Notes: a model not told the origin generated them from the sequence alone. Counted from the stretch's first letter, positions 1-8,649 are shown. The stretch: 64,000 nucleotides of DNA from UBA5614 sp034678545 (GCA_034678545.1 JAXDBS010000029.1:1-64000), one strand, 5' to 3'. Translations and numbers: made by a program.

Positions 1-555
1 CACATTGATATCGTCACCCGCGCTCCTGACAGGCTGACCCAGGTCACCAGGCAATTGGCCGGGGCTTTTCCCAAACTCCGGATCGAGAACTGGAGCCAGT
101 TCGACTCCAGCCTCTACGCCGCCATCCATTTCGAGAAGTACATCATGCTGGTGATCCTGGGGCTAATGTTTGTGATCGCCTCCTTCAACATGAGCGGCAA
201 CATGTTCCGCAACATCGTCCGCAAACGCCGCTCGATCGGGATCCTGAAAACCCTCGGCTGCCGCAGCGGGGATATCATCGCCCTGTTTGTCAGGCAGGGC
301 CTGATCATTGCCCTGGCCGGCATCCTGGCCGGCATCCTGCTTTCCCTGCTCGCTCTTTTCCTCCAGGCCAGATTCGGGATCGTCCATCTGCCGGTGGGCA
401 ATCTTCCCGACCTGGTCCTGCCGGTGGATATCCGCTGGCAGGATTACCTCGCCATCCCGCTGGCCGCCCTGCTGCTGACCGGCCTCAGCATTTACCTTCC
501 GGCTCGCAAGGCCGGACAGGTCGACCCCATTGTCCTGATCCGCGAAATCACTTGA
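1..555 (+). CDS. FtsX/LolC-type ABC transporter permease, C-terminal part
   Basis: The reading frame is open from base 1, so the gene starts upstream of the window and only about 184 C-terminal residues are present. Three hydrophobic segments can be seen. The segment RRSIGILKTLGC followed by a Gly-rich membrane helix, and the closing LPARKAGQVDPIVLIRE, are typical of the last half of FtsX/MacB/LolC permease domains, in which the final loop ends with a PARKAA..DP..ALR-like motif. Proteins of this family extrude or release lipoproteins or act in cell-envelope processes together with an ATPase, which would lie outside the window. A family call is safe; a specific substrate is not. The next gene follows after 18 bases on the same strand. 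Confidence 0.85.
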   Translation, partial: HIDIVTRAPDRLTQVTRQLAGAFPKLRIENWSQFDSSLYAAIHFEKYIMLVILGLMFVIASFNMSGNMFRNIVRKRRSIGILKTLGCRSGDIIALFVRQGLIIALAGILAGILLSLLALFLQARFGIVHLPVGNLPDLVLPVDIRWQDYLAIPLAALLLTGLSIYLPARKAGQVDPIVLIREIT

Positions 556-573
556 AATCAAGAGGAGATAAAG

Positions 574-1047
574 ATGCCCGACCGTAAGGAAGCCTACCGG
601 CTCGCCATCCAGAGCGAGATCATGTCCCAAAACCTTTATCAGGCCCTGTCCCGCAGCTTCAGCCGCAAACCCGAGATCAGCCGGACCCTGGCCGGCCTCG
701 TCCCCTTGGAAAAGCAGCACGAGGACAAGCTCAGGGAGGCCTTTGCCCGCGAATTCCCGGGAACAGAACTCAGCCTCGACCCCGGACTGCTCCACCAGGC
801 CGTCCCGGCAGACCTGGCCAACCCCGAACAGGTCCTGGAATTTGCCATCTCGAGAGAGCTCCTGGCTGCCGGGGTCTACCATGAAATGGCTGCTGCCGCC
901 GAAACCCCGGAATTGCGCCAGCTTTTACTGCAATTGGCTCAAGAGGAGGAATTCCACAAGACAGTCCTGGAAACCGAGATCCTCCGACTGGACGGCTTGG
1001 TCACCTGGTTCGATCCCTCCGAACTCAACGGCCTGATGGAAGACTGA
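574..1047 (+). CDS. Ferritin-like / rubrerythrin-type di-iron protein
   Basis: A 157-residue cytoplasmic protein without a signal peptide, preceded by a good ribosome binding site (AGGAGA, 7 bases before ATG). It is predicted to be a four-helix bundle. Glu- and His-containing helices occur in the right order: an AIQSEIMSQNLY helix, then LEKQHEDKL, then EFAISRELLAAGVYHEM, then LAQEEEFHK. The two ExxH-like pairs (EKQHE and EEEFH) are what di-iron ferritin-like proteins use as ligands. Family members work in iron handling or peroxide detoxification. There is no C-terminal rubredoxin domain, so it is not a classical rubrerythrin. It probably forms an operon with the upstream permease, but what links the two functions is unclear. 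Confidence 0.75.
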   Translation: MPDRKEAYRLAIQSEIMSQNLYQALSRSFSRKPEISRTLAGLVPLEKQHEDKLREAFAREFPGTELSLDPGLLHQAVPADLANPEQVLEFAISRELLAAGVYHEMAAAAETPELRQLLLQLAQEEEFHKTVLETEILRLDGLVTWFDPSELNGLMED

Positions 1048-1407
1048 GCCCCGTTTCCTTTCTATTGCCGCGGGAGCACACATACTGCTTGTTCCTATGC
1101 AATAGGTAATGCCTGCCCCTCCGGCTGGTTCATCCACCCTGTCAAAAATACTGTCTAGCATACTGCCGGCCGATTAAGTCAGGTATTTTCCTATAAGCTC
1201 TCCCCTGCTTGCACTACTTACCCATTACGGACCCAATACGGACTTTGTCCGTAATGGGTAAGTAATGCTATTAAGAGCCAGGGCGGTTGAAGCTCAGTAA
1301 ATGTAATCATGCAAACCTTGCCGTTGACCCTAGACATGCCTTCAGGCTTGACTAAACTTCCCGTCCTGTTGGAAATGATATCGGAAAATTGAGAGCAGGG
1401 TTACAGG
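1048..1407. other. Intergenic region with a palindromic repeat
   Basis: A 360-base stretch without a credible gene. It holds a 68-base repeat element (1202-1269), also found at 26946-27013. A TTGACT box preceded by C lies at 1348-1353, about 55 bases before the next start codon, and may be part of a promoter for the zinc-ribbon gene. No convincing -10 box or terminator was seen. Confidence 0.6.
1202..1269. repeat. Dispersed palindromic repeat, copy 1
   Basis: This 68-base block is nearly identical to 26946-27013; the two copies differ only in a few bases at positions 1217-1220. Its core is a perfect inverted repeat with 18-base arms (1215-1232 and 1247-1264; left arm TACTTACCCATTACGGAC) and a 14-base loop. 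The unit TACGGACC also recurs inside it in direct orientation. It lies between genes and is not followed by a T run, so it does not look like an ordinary terminator. It could be a REP/MITE-like element. Confidence 0.8.
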
Positions 1408-1665
1408 ATGAAAACAGGGAAGATAATTGACATACGCTGCCAGTGCGGCTTTTTGCTCTTTCGCTATTTCAAGGCGGGCAAGGGCAGGCTGATCAAGTGT
1501 TTTGTGGATCGGCTCACCGCCGATTTCGTGGGATTGCGCGGCCTGCCCACCTTTGCCAAGCCGCTCTGCCCCCAATGCGGCAAGGACCTCGGGATCATCC
1601 TGATGATCCGCGGCGCTCCCGCCCTCAAGCTCAACCACGGCACCATCCAAGACGTCAGGCTCTGA
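1408..1665 (+). CDS. Small zinc-ribbon protein
   Basis: An 85-residue protein with two cysteine knuckles, CQCG near residue 12 and CPQCGKDLG near residue 56, which would bind one zinc ion as a zinc ribbon. Between them lies a basic, glycine-rich stretch (KAGKGRLIKCF), and the protein ends in a short beta-rich segment. I recognise the general pattern of small uncharacterised zinc ribbons found in bacteria and archaea, but no function can be assigned. The ribosome binding site is weak (ACAGG). A TTGACT box lies about 55 bases upstream. The gene stands alone, convergent with the large minus-strand operon downstream. Confidence 0.65.
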   Translation: MKTGKIIDIRCQCGFLLFRYFKAGKGRLIKCFVDRLTADFVGLRGLPTFAKPLCPQCGKDLGIILMIRGAPALKLNHGTIQDVRL

Positions 1666-1706
1666 TCCGGAGCAACCGGAGGCCAAAACCTGCACTTCCA
1701 CCGTAA

Positions 1707-1746
1707 TCAAAAAGGGTCAATTCAGGCGGCACCCGCGTTGACCCTT
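1707..1746 (-). terminator. Rho-independent terminator of the redox operon
   Basis: An inverted repeat AAGGGTCAA (1712-1720) / TTGACCCTT (1738-1746), with an inner GCGG/CCGC pairing in the loop. Read on the minus strand the hairpin is followed by TTTTT. It lies about 40 bases beyond the stop codon of the C10 peptidase gene, the last gene of the minus-strand operon. Confidence 0.7.
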
Positions 1747-1784
1747 GGTGGCTATAAGGGAAGATCTGCCGTGTCAGGGAAGGT

Positions 1785-4022
1785 TCAGTTGATTTTGACC
1801 ATCTTCCTTACCTGAGCGGTTCCGGCATCTGTCGTGAGCCGGCAGAAGTAGATCCCGGCAGCCAGCAGCGAACCGCTGTCATCTTTACCATCCCAGGCCA
1901 GGTCATGCTCACCGGCGGCTTTTTGAGCTGACGCCAGGGTCGTGACCAAACGGCCCTTGACATCATAGACTTCGAGGGTCACGGTCTCCCCCGCTTTCTG
2001 GATCCAGTGGATGGAGGCGGAAGCACGAAAGGGATTGGGATGGACGCTCAAAGCCGTTCCGGTCGCCGGCGCGGATTCCGCGTCAGGATTTCCCACATAG
2101 GATGACCAAAGCTGGAAGCGGTCCAGCAGCAGCAGGCTGCCGTTATCGGACAGACAATGGATGCCGGCAAAGACATTGGCGTAGAGGTGGGTGGAAAAAA
2201 CATATTCGTATCCCGTCCAGGCAGCGGGAACCGACAAAGGCTGGCCGCCGGAAACGATCTCCATGGTGGCGGGATCGGGCGCGGCGGTGGAAATGCCCAC
2301 CCGGATCTGCGCCAGGCCGCTGTCCGCAAAGGCGGAGCGGGCCCAGAAACGCATCCGGGCCTGGTTGCCGGTGTTCCACTTGGGCGTGAAGAGCCAGTCA
2401 TCGTTGGCCGCGCCGTCGGAGGGCAGGCAAACCAACAGCTTCTGTTCGTCGAAGGCTGTCAGTTCAGGCACGGGCGGCACACAGGCGGCAGGATTGAAAA
2501 CAAGGAAGGAGTGGGGCTCGCCTTCGGCGGGAAAATCGGTGTAGTCAAAGGTGAGGGTGTTGGCCTGATCGAGGTCGAGGCTGATCCAGGGCGCCAGGTC
2601 CGCCGCGAAATCAGGATGATTTTCAAAACTGTCCTGATAGTTGATTACAGGCGCGGGATAGACCGTTGCCACCACTGTGTTGGAGGGTTCTGAATCACCC
2701 TGGGTGAAATTGGCCACCACATAATATTGATAAGTTCCTGCCGGCAGATTGATGTCATAGTGATTGATCGTGAGCGGGTCGGTGATGGTGGCCAGGACCG
2801 CGCCGTTGCGGTAGATGGTGAAACCCAGCAGAGCGCGGGTGGCGGGGCTTTGCCATTCCAGAAAAACGTTGTTGCCGGCATCCACGGTCGCCACCAGGTT
2901 GGTGGGCGGCGCCACCGGCATCTGGGGCCGCAGGCCGATCACTGCACCTTGCTGGGAACTGAAATTATAGCCGCCGGCGCTCAGGTTGGAAAGATAAAAA
3001 TAACCGTTGTAGGAGCCGGACCAGCCCCAGTTCATATGGAAGTAATTGGTTCCCTGGTAACCGTCGCAGGCCCAGGCGTGGCCGCCGCTGGAGGGATCCT
3101 GGCCAAAGTAGAAAATCGGCCGGGAATGGTCCAGTTCGTTCTTCATCAGGTTGTCCCAGGCAGTGGCGGTGTAGCCGTATTTATAAACGGTTTGGGCGGT
3201 TGACTCATAACCGAAGTGATTGATGAAAGCGGGACGGATGTCCGAGATTGAGGAGCCGGAAGCATTGGGGCCGTAATCCATGTCAACCGCGACGCCGCAG
3301 TGAAAAAGCAGGGTGCTGACAGCGGTATTGGCCGTAAACCAGAGCGAGTTCGGCATCGAGGCATAGTTGTAGGTGGCATCGGCAAAGTTGGCTGAGATCA
3401 TCCCGTAAGTGGGATGCGAGTAGGAATTCGATCCAATCCCGTGCACCGGGTACTGCCAGTATTTCATGATTTGACCCATGGTGGTGGCGCCGCACCCGGC
3501 CAGAGTGTGGCCGCCAGACCCCTGGGCGTCGCTGGGGCAAAGCGAGTTGTAAGGCCAGCTTTGGTCCCAGGTGGTCTGCAGCAAGGGAGAAACCGGACGC
3601 TGAGGAATGAAATCACTCAGATCGCCCGTCAAAACCAGTTGCCACTGCGGGTGAGCGGCTAACTCTTGTTCTGACCTGAGCAGACCGAGTTCCCCATGAT
3701 ACTCAGACAAAAACCATTGCAGGTTGGAGGGCAGATCCTGAGCGGGGCAATTGAACTCAGTCGAATAGGCCAGGATGGGCACCGCTTTGTCCTCCGCGCT
3801 GACAAGGAGAAATCCCCGCGGTGCGAAGTTGATCACATACCAGTCGGCCAGAGACGGATCATTTGGAGCGGCGGCCGCCTGTACAGAGGCAATGGCGTGT
3901 TCCGGCAGGACCGCTTCCTGCCAGGCTGAGGCCAGGGCCAGAGCAGTCTCCCGGCTGACCGGCGCGCCGGCCAGGATGCTTATCAGAAAACAGGCTATAA
4001 GGAGGAGTAACAGTTTTTTCAT
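1785..4022 (-). CDS. Secreted C10-family (streptopain-like) cysteine protease with type A sorting domain
   Basis: A 745-residue protein with an N-terminal signal peptide (Lys-Lys followed by a Leu-rich core, ending near Ala20). It continues with a Spi-like prodomain (VSRETALALASAW) and a papain-fold C10 catalytic domain. The nucleophile is Cys177 in AGCGATTMGQIMKYWQYP, and the catalytic His315 is in GGHAWACDGY, followed by the family's NWGWSG motif. After that come a fibronectin III-like domain (about 370-460), a jelly-roll-like region, and a C-terminal FlgD-like type A sorting domain beginning HPNPF and ending in a GIYFCRL strand. It is therefore exported and probably displayed or released through a type IX-like route. 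It is the last gene of an operon devoted to extracytoplasmic thiol redox, which would suit an enzyme whose active-site Cys must be reduced. Confidence 0.92.
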   Translation of the reverse strand: MKKLLLLLIACFLISILAGAPVSRETALALASAWQEAVLPEHAIASVQAAAAPNDPSLADWYVINFAPRGFLLVSAEDKAVPILAYSTEFNCPAQDLPSNLQWFLSEYHGELGLLRSEQELAAHPQWQLVLTGDLSDFIPQRPVSPLLQTTWDQSWPYNSLCPSDAQGSGGHTLAGCGATTMGQIMKYWQYPVHGIGSNSYSHPTYGMISANFADATYNYASMPNSLWFTANTAVSTLLFHCGVAVDMDYGPNASGSSISDIRPAFINHFGYESTAQTVYKYGYTATAWDNLMKNELDHSRPIFYFGQDPSSGGHAWACDGYQGTNYFHMNWGWSGSYNGYFYLSNLSAGGYNFSSQQGAVIGLRPQMPVAPPTNLVATVDAGNNVFLEWQSPATRALLGFTIYRNGAVLATITDPLTINHYDINLPAGTYQYYVVANFTQGDSEPSNTVVATVYPAPVINYQDSFENHPDFAADLAPWISLDLDQANTLTFDYTDFPAEGEPHSFLVFNPAACVPPVPELTAFDEQKLLVCLPSDGAANDDWLFTPKWNTGNQARMRFWARSAFADSGLAQIRVGISTAAPDPATMEIVSGGQPLSVPAAWTGYEYVFSTHLYANVFAGIHCLSDNGSLLLLDRFQLWSSYVGNPDAESAPATGTALSVHPNPFRASASIHWIQKAGETVTLEVYDVKGRLVTTLASAQKAAGEHDLAWDGKDDSGSLLAAGIYFCRLTTDAGTAQVRKMVKIN

Positions 4023-4041
4023 AATCTATATCTGCTTTTCA

Positions 4042-5397
4042 TTAATCCAATTTCAGCAGTTTGACAGGTGCGGAAGTGTTGTCCCCGGCCAACCGGGCAA
4101 AGTAGATGCCGTTCGCCAAGAACCTGCCCTGCGTGTCTGCTGCCCGCCAAAAAACCTCATTGACACCGGCTTTGAGAGCGCCGGAAACCGCGCTTCCGAC
4201 CAGCCGCCCCCTGCTATCGTGAATGTTGATGCTGACGGGTCCTGCAGGCTGTTTAGCCATCAGATGGAAATTAATCACGCTGGAAAAGGGATTGGGATAG
4301 CTTTGCAGCGTGATCTGAGGCAGGCCGGGAGCCAGCAGATCGTCTGCTGCCGTATCGTCGGTCTGGTAAGTGAAGGGAATCACGTAAGGCTCGATGTTAT
4401 CGGAATCGACAACGAAACGGAAGTGGGAGATGCCGCTGGAACCGATGCCCAGGTTCAGATGATACTCCGTGACGGCTCCGGCCTGCATCGTAAAGGCGTG
4501 CGGCAGCCCGCCGATATAGCAGTTGTCGTCATCGCAGAAATTCAGGTACCAGTCGGCGGGGCCGTCATCCTTGATCAGGGTGATGGTGAAGTTTTCGGCT
4601 TCACCGGGATTGAAAAACCAGATAGAGGGCGATGTGTAATTCTGATTGGCGGGCCCGACCAGCGCGGGCAGGAATTCCATGGCGGCCCTGATCTGGAACT
4701 GAGGCTGGGGGAGGGTGGAAGCTGCCTGGAGGATATTGTGGTCTGCCGTCTGCAGAAAAGCGGCCACCCAGAAATCCTGGTAATTGGGAGGGATAACGGA
4801 GAAATAGGCGGAGAAATCAAAAAAGCTGTTCTGCGCTGTCAGTTGGAAAGGCTGGCTGATGATCTCCCTGACCACATGCGTCGTCCCGGCGGAAACGCCA
4901 TTTTCCAACAGCAGGAAACGCAGGTTGGCATTGGCCAGGGTGAAGGCGGGATCCAGCTTGGTGACGCGCCCACCCAGAGTGCTTTGGGAAGCGTTGTAAA
5001 AGCTGAAATCGATCCTGACCGGCGAGCCGGCGAAACGCTTGGCATTCAGCATGTTTTGGTAAGTGCTGCCATCGGCTATGCCGGCACCCCCGCCGTTGAC
5101 GGTATTGATCCCGTTGAAGATCACCGTGGGAGTGGACATGACGCCATAATAAGCAGCCCGGGCTTCCGCCGAGGGATTGCTCAGATCGCCCGACTGGATG
5201 TAGTGCCGGGTGCTGATGAACTCCCCGGGATTCAATCCGGCATGCAGTATATCCAGACCAGCGAAAGCGTCCAGACAACCTGGACAGCCGCTGGAGCAGA
5301 ACACCTCGGCGATCTGCGTCCGGGGATAGAACAAGGGCTCCGCCGCCAGACCGGCGGCCATGGCCAGCAGTAATAAAAGCAGTGTTATCCTGAACAT
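4042..5397 (-). CDS. Secreted Omp28-like thioredoxin-fold protein with type A sorting domain
   Basis: A 451-residue exported protein with a signal peptide (MFRITLLLLLLAMAAGLAAE) and a strong ribosome binding site (AGGAGT). Just after the signal comes a redox-type motif, CSSGCPGC, inside a thioredoxin-like fold (about 20-130) with a cis-Pro-type loop, STPTVIFNG. This is the arrangement of Omp28-related proteins of the Bacteroidetes and relatives. A beta-sandwich region follows, and the C-terminus is a FlgD-like sorting domain starting YPNPF and closing with GIYFARL. The gene is 20 bases upstream of the C10 protease gene and belongs to the same operon. A lipoprotein with the same type of domain is encoded three genes away. 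Family function is poorly known; a thiol oxidoreductase or chaperone role outside the cytoplasm is an inference. Confidence 0.85.
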   Translation of the reverse strand: MFRITLLLLLLAMAAGLAAEPLFYPRTQIAEVFCSSGCPGCLDAFAGLDILHAGLNPGEFISTRHYIQSGDLSNPSAEARAAYYGVMSTPTVIFNGINTVNGGGAGIADGSTYQNMLNAKRFAGSPVRIDFSFYNASQSTLGGRVTKLDPAFTLANANLRFLLLENGVSAGTTHVVREIISQPFQLTAQNSFFDFSAYFSVIPPNYQDFWVAAFLQTADHNILQAASTLPQPQFQIRAAMEFLPALVGPANQNYTSPSIWFFNPGEAENFTITLIKDDGPADWYLNFCDDDNCYIGGLPHAFTMQAGAVTEYHLNLGIGSSGISHFRFVVDSDNIEPYVIPFTYQTDDTAADDLLAPGLPQITLQSYPNPFSSVINFHLMAKQPAGPVSINIHDSRGRLVGSAVSGALKAGVNEVFWRAADTQGRFLANGIYFARLAGDNTSAPVKLLKLD

Positions 5398-5430
5398 TTT
5401 TGACTCCTGTATTCTTATAATGTCTTCACA

Positions 5431-6888
5431 TCAGAACCGCGTGACCGCTTCCAAGCGCAGACCCTCAAAGGGAGCGACGAAGCGGCAGATGCCGTTGCGG
5501 CAAACCTTGCCGCCGGATTCCCTGCCGGCGAACAAGGTGATATCCGTGTGGCTGAACAGAGCATACTTGATTTCGCAATTCGCCCAGTAGTTGCCTTTGG
5601 TGATGTCCCCGGCCGTCTGCCAGCGCGACTCGGCAGATGCCGAAGCAGACAGCTTTCCCTTTCCCAGGTCAAGCTGGAGCAGGGGCTCGTAATGCCAGTC
5701 GCTGTCATCCCGGAAAACCTTCTCGATGTATTTGCATTGGGCTTTGCCGGTTAAGGACCACTCGCCCAGAGGCTGGCTGAGGCTGAGGGAGGGAATTATC
5801 TCCTGCTGCCAGGTGTCATTGCTCTTGTCCAATTTTTCTATCTGTCCATATTCCGCCACAATCACCTTGTCCTTCCAGAGCCACTCGAGGCTTGTATAGA
5901 GATCGCTCATCCGCTTCTGGAAAGAGGAATCCCAGGCTTCCCCATAGTTGGCGTTGAAACTCAGTGCGTCGGTCAGGCCGAGTGCAAGCAAGCCCTGCAG
6001 GCCTTCTTCATCCTCGCCCGTGACCTGGTTATCCGCCAGGGTTTCATTGTGGTAATTGAAGGTCTTCAGATCCTGGAGCCGGTAATTAAACCGGTCATAA
6101 AGCTTATAACCAGCTCCGAGGGTAAGGTATTTGACAAAGGCGGGTTTCAGATAGAAATTGGCAGCAGCGTTTAAGGCAGAGCCCTCATAGTTGGCACCAC
6201 TGTTTTTGAACATGGAAGTGACGGCATATTCGACTATTCCGTCCATAAAATCGTATCCCCACAAGACTCTGCCGCCGAACACATCCTGCTGATTGTAAAC
6301 TCCGAGGGCGTTAAGAGTTCTCATGGTAAGCGCCGAAGCAGACAGGTCGATTTCCTGCGTGAGCTCAAATTCGCCATCCACGCCGTAAGCGATGTCGTTC
6401 CTGGAAGGTTGGCTAAGATTGGGCAAGGCCCCATACAGCGCTTTCAGTTTCAGGCCCTGACTGTATCTGGCCAGAAAACCGTCCAGGCGGTTGTCTTGGT
6501 CGAATTCCACGTCTTCCCAGGCCCGGAACACCATTCCGCTGCAAAAGTTTTCCGAGATCGTCCCACCGCGCAGGATCAGGTTGTCCCGTTCAAACTCCAG
6601 CCAGCGTTCCGTCCACTGAGTGCTGAGCCGGTTGGGAATGAGCTCTTCCAGAAGCAGGCTTTCCTCTGTGGAATACCTGGGCAGTTCCGCCAGAAATTTC
6701 ATGCCCAGGGAGAAATCCTTGAAGGCAACGGAAAAGCTGAAGGCGTCCCGGAAATGGGAATTGAGCGAATCCTCGGCCGTCCTGTAGATATAGGACACTT
6801 CGTTCAGTCCGTTCAGATATAGGTCCTGAGCGCTAAGCAGGCTGACAGCCGAAAAAAGCAACAGCAGTAGAAACAGCCAGATCTTCAT
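5431..6888 (-). CDS. DUF6029-like outer-membrane beta-barrel protein
   Basis: A protein of about 485 residues with a signal peptide (MKIWLFLLLLLFSAVSLLSAQ) and many alternating aromatic/polar strands that end in Phe, as expected of an outer-membrane barrel. The last strands carry a conserved Gly-Gly plus Cys pair (GGKVCRNGIC), a signature I associate with DUF6029-type proteins; the family name is moderately certain. I chose the ATG at 6888 because it overlaps the stop of the upstream TlpA gene as ATGA and begins exactly at the signal peptide; an upstream in-frame start at 6924 would add 12 Arg-rich residues. The gene's place between a TlpA thioredoxin and an Omp28-like protein suggests it is the outer-membrane partner of that redox pair. 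Confidence 0.7.
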   Translation of the reverse strand: MKIWLFLLLLLFSAVSLLSAQDLYLNGLNEVSYIYRTAEDSLNSHFRDAFSFSVAFKDFSLGMKFLAELPRYSTEESLLLEELIPNRLSTQWTERWLEFERDNLILRGGTISENFCSGMVFRAWEDVEFDQDNRLDGFLARYSQGLKLKALYGALPNLSQPSRNDIAYGVDGEFELTQEIDLSASALTMRTLNALGVYNQQDVFGGRVLWGYDFMDGIVEYAVTSMFKNSGANYEGSALNAAANFYLKPAFVKYLTLGAGYKLYDRFNYRLQDLKTFNYHNETLADNQVTGEDEEGLQGLLALGLTDALSFNANYGEAWDSSFQKRMSDLYTSLEWLWKDKVIVAEYGQIEKLDKSNDTWQQEIIPSLSLSQPLGEWSLTGKAQCKYIEKVFRDDSDWHYEPLLQLDLGKGKLSASASAESRWQTAGDITKGNYWANCEIKYALFSHTDITLFAGRESGGKVCRNGICRFVAPFEGLRLEAVTRF

Positions 6889-7475
6889 TGACATCCGCCG
6901 CAGGAGCCGTCGCAGTCGGGGCAATCATGACCTTCTTGCTCTTCCCCTTCGTGCTGGCAAGGTTCCTTCTCAGCAGCCGGCTTTACCGTTTCCGGCTCGG
7001 GCAGGTTGAGCAGTTCCCGGATCTTTGCCTCGTATTTCTCTTCCGCACCGGCTTCGTAGCCTTCATGGGAGAACACTATGTTGCCTTCCCGGTCCAGGAT
7101 AAAGGTATGGGGCGGATTGACCACGTTCAGCTTGCCGGCGAGTTTCTTTTCGCAATCAAACAAGCCGACGAAATTGTAGCCGGTGGTCTTCAGGTAGGTC
7201 CTGGCCTTGGGAACATCCTTAGGCGCATCAATGGAAACGGCGATCACGGTCAGGGAATCATATTTCTCCGCCAGCTTGTTCAGGGCTGCCATGCCTTTCT
7301 TGCAGGGGACGCACCAGGTGGCCCAGAAATCCACCACCACCGGGCCTTTATTCAGAATGTCCTCCAGTTTCACGTTTTCGTTTTCAATATCAGGCAGAGT
7401 AAAGTCCGGCATGGTTTCCGCCGCCAGGAATCCCGCAGCTAAAATCAAACCCAGGATCAATAATATGTGTTTCAT
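6885..7475 (-). CDS. TlpA-type periplasmic thioredoxin with Cys/His-rich tail
   Basis: A 196-residue protein with a signal peptide (about residues 1-20) and an AhpC/TSA-Redoxin domain of the TlpA/ResA type. The active site is WCVPC (Cys55, Cys58), and a cis-Pro loop, NPPHTFI, lies near residue 125. It probably takes electrons from the membrane protein DsbD encoded two genes upstream. Unusually, the protein does not end after the thioredoxin domain: a Glu-rich linker leads to a 24-residue tail with five Cys and two His (CQHEGEEQEGHDC, then PDCDGSCGGC), which looks like a metal-binding or extra redox module. The ribosome binding site is GAGGT. Confidence 0.9.
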   Translation of the reverse strand: MKHILLILGLILAAGFLAAETMPDFTLPDIENENVKLEDILNKGPVVVDFWATWCVPCKKGMAALNKLAEKYDSLTVIAVSIDAPKDVPKARTYLKTTGYNFVGLFDCEKKLAGKLNVVNPPHTFILDREGNIVFSHEGYEAGAEEKYEAKIRELLNLPEPETVKPAAEKEPCQHEGEEQEGHDCPDCDGSCGGCQ

Positions 7476-7512
7476 CTTTTTACCTCATGTTTTTTTTATC
7501 AGTTTTTCAAGT

Positions 7513-8649
7513 CTATTTTAATGAAATATAGGTTTCCAGGCCGTTGTAGATCCGGGCGTTACTGTCAAACGGATCGGGCAGAATCTGCACCCAGACGACC
7601 AGGTAGCTGTCATCCGGAAGGGTGCTGCCATACACAGCCGGCAGGCTGTTCAGAGGCAGACTGAAACTGACCGCCTCGCCCAGGTCCAATCCCTGCAGGG
7701 ATTTGACGCCTTTGGCGAGTACAACGTTGCGGCAGGGCTGAGTCGTTCCAGAGTAATTGATCTCGGCAGTTTTGTCGATCACGGCATACTTGAGTTTCAG
7801 TAAATCAGAAACAATGCTCTGATTCAAAACATCGATCCTGACCGTCCCGTTCAACGCAGCATCAGTCAGGCTGAAATCCAGGTTGGCCAGATTGATTTCA
7901 GCTTGCGTGCCATCGATAGTTTGCGCCAGTTGGCTGAAGAACTGCCAGTTATTATCATTGTTGCCGATGATCCTGGTCGTCCCCTGGAACACCACTGTAG
8001 GCTGGGAGCTCACGGAATAATATGAATAGACGTCAGCATTGCCACTATCCAGCTGGTCGTTGAAATGGTAGGATAGATAACTCAGATTGGCGGGATAGGT
8101 TTCCTGAAGTTGGTGAAGCAGGGCGTCCACGTCGGGGCAGGAAGTACAAGTCACCCCGGAGAAGGACTCGATGACCACTCTTTGATAGCTCTGAGGATTG
8201 CAGCCGCAGTCAATGCCGTTGCCGAGCAGGAACCATGTTTCGTTACGCCTGACCAGCCTGTCCCCGGTAAAAGTGCTGTCTGCCAGAATTAGTTTGGAAC
8301 TGCTGTAAACAGTCAAGCTCCAGTTGGCGTTGGCCAGCGTGTCGTTGACAGTTTCGCTGGTAATGAAATCAACTTCAAACACAGCATCGGCATCCTGCTG
8401 CAGGATGCTCTGGAACCAGCTTTCCCGGTCAGATTTGTACTGTCCGTTGTGCAGGTAATCGTCAGCGAAAAAGCTCATTACCTGGCTCAGGCTGTCTGCA
8501 GCGGCTGTCTGTAAGGCGGTCTGCAGGGGCGTGAACAGCAAAGCTTCAAGGTCAATACCGTCTGCCGGCTCGAAGGTGTGCTTGAACCTGTCGCAGGAGG
8601 CAAGGCTGAGGACAGCAGCTATCAGCATCAGAAAACTGTACGGTTTCAT
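7513..8649 (-). CDS. Omp28-like lipoprotein
   Basis: A 378-residue lipoprotein. The signal ends in a lipobox (LASC, Cys19), so the mature protein is membrane-anchored. An N-terminal region (about 30-150) looks like an NTF2/SnoaL-type or DUF fold: it is acidic, with FFADDYLHNGQYKS. It is followed by an Omp28-like thioredoxin-fold domain with CTSCPDVDALL near residue 165 and a cis-Pro loop, SSQPTVVFQG, near 210. The C-terminal part is a beta sandwich. The start codon overlaps the stop of dsbD (ATGA), which implies translational coupling. Together with the secreted Omp28-like protein it could be a relay for thiols beyond the inner membrane; this is inferred from context. Confidence 0.85.
   Translation of the reverse strand: MKPYSFLMLIAAVLSLASCDRFKHTFEPADGIDLEALLFTPLQTALQTAAADSLSQVMSFFADDYLHNGQYKSDRESWFQSILQQDADAVFEVDFITSETVNDTLANANWSLTVYSSSKLILADSTFTGDRLVRRNETWFLLGNGIDCGCNPQSYQRVVIESFSGVTCTSCPDVDALLHQLQETYPANLSYLSYHFNDQLDSGNADVYSYYSVSSQPTVVFQGTTRIIGNNDNNWQFFSQLAQTIDGTQAEINLANLDFSLTDAALNGTVRIDVLNQSIVSDLLKLKYAVIDKTAEINYSGTTQPCRNVVLAKGVKSLQGLDLGEAVSFSLPLNSLPAVYGSTLPDDSYLVVWVQILPDPFDSNARIYNGLETYISLK

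Noticed and set aside
3775..5373. A 532-codon open frame on the plus strand
   Set aside because: It is antisense to the C10 protease and Omp28-like genes, which have signal peptides, catalytic motifs and sorting domains. The plus-strand product has no recognisable domain and crosses the gap between two genes. It is open because of the G+C-rich codon structure of the opposite strand.
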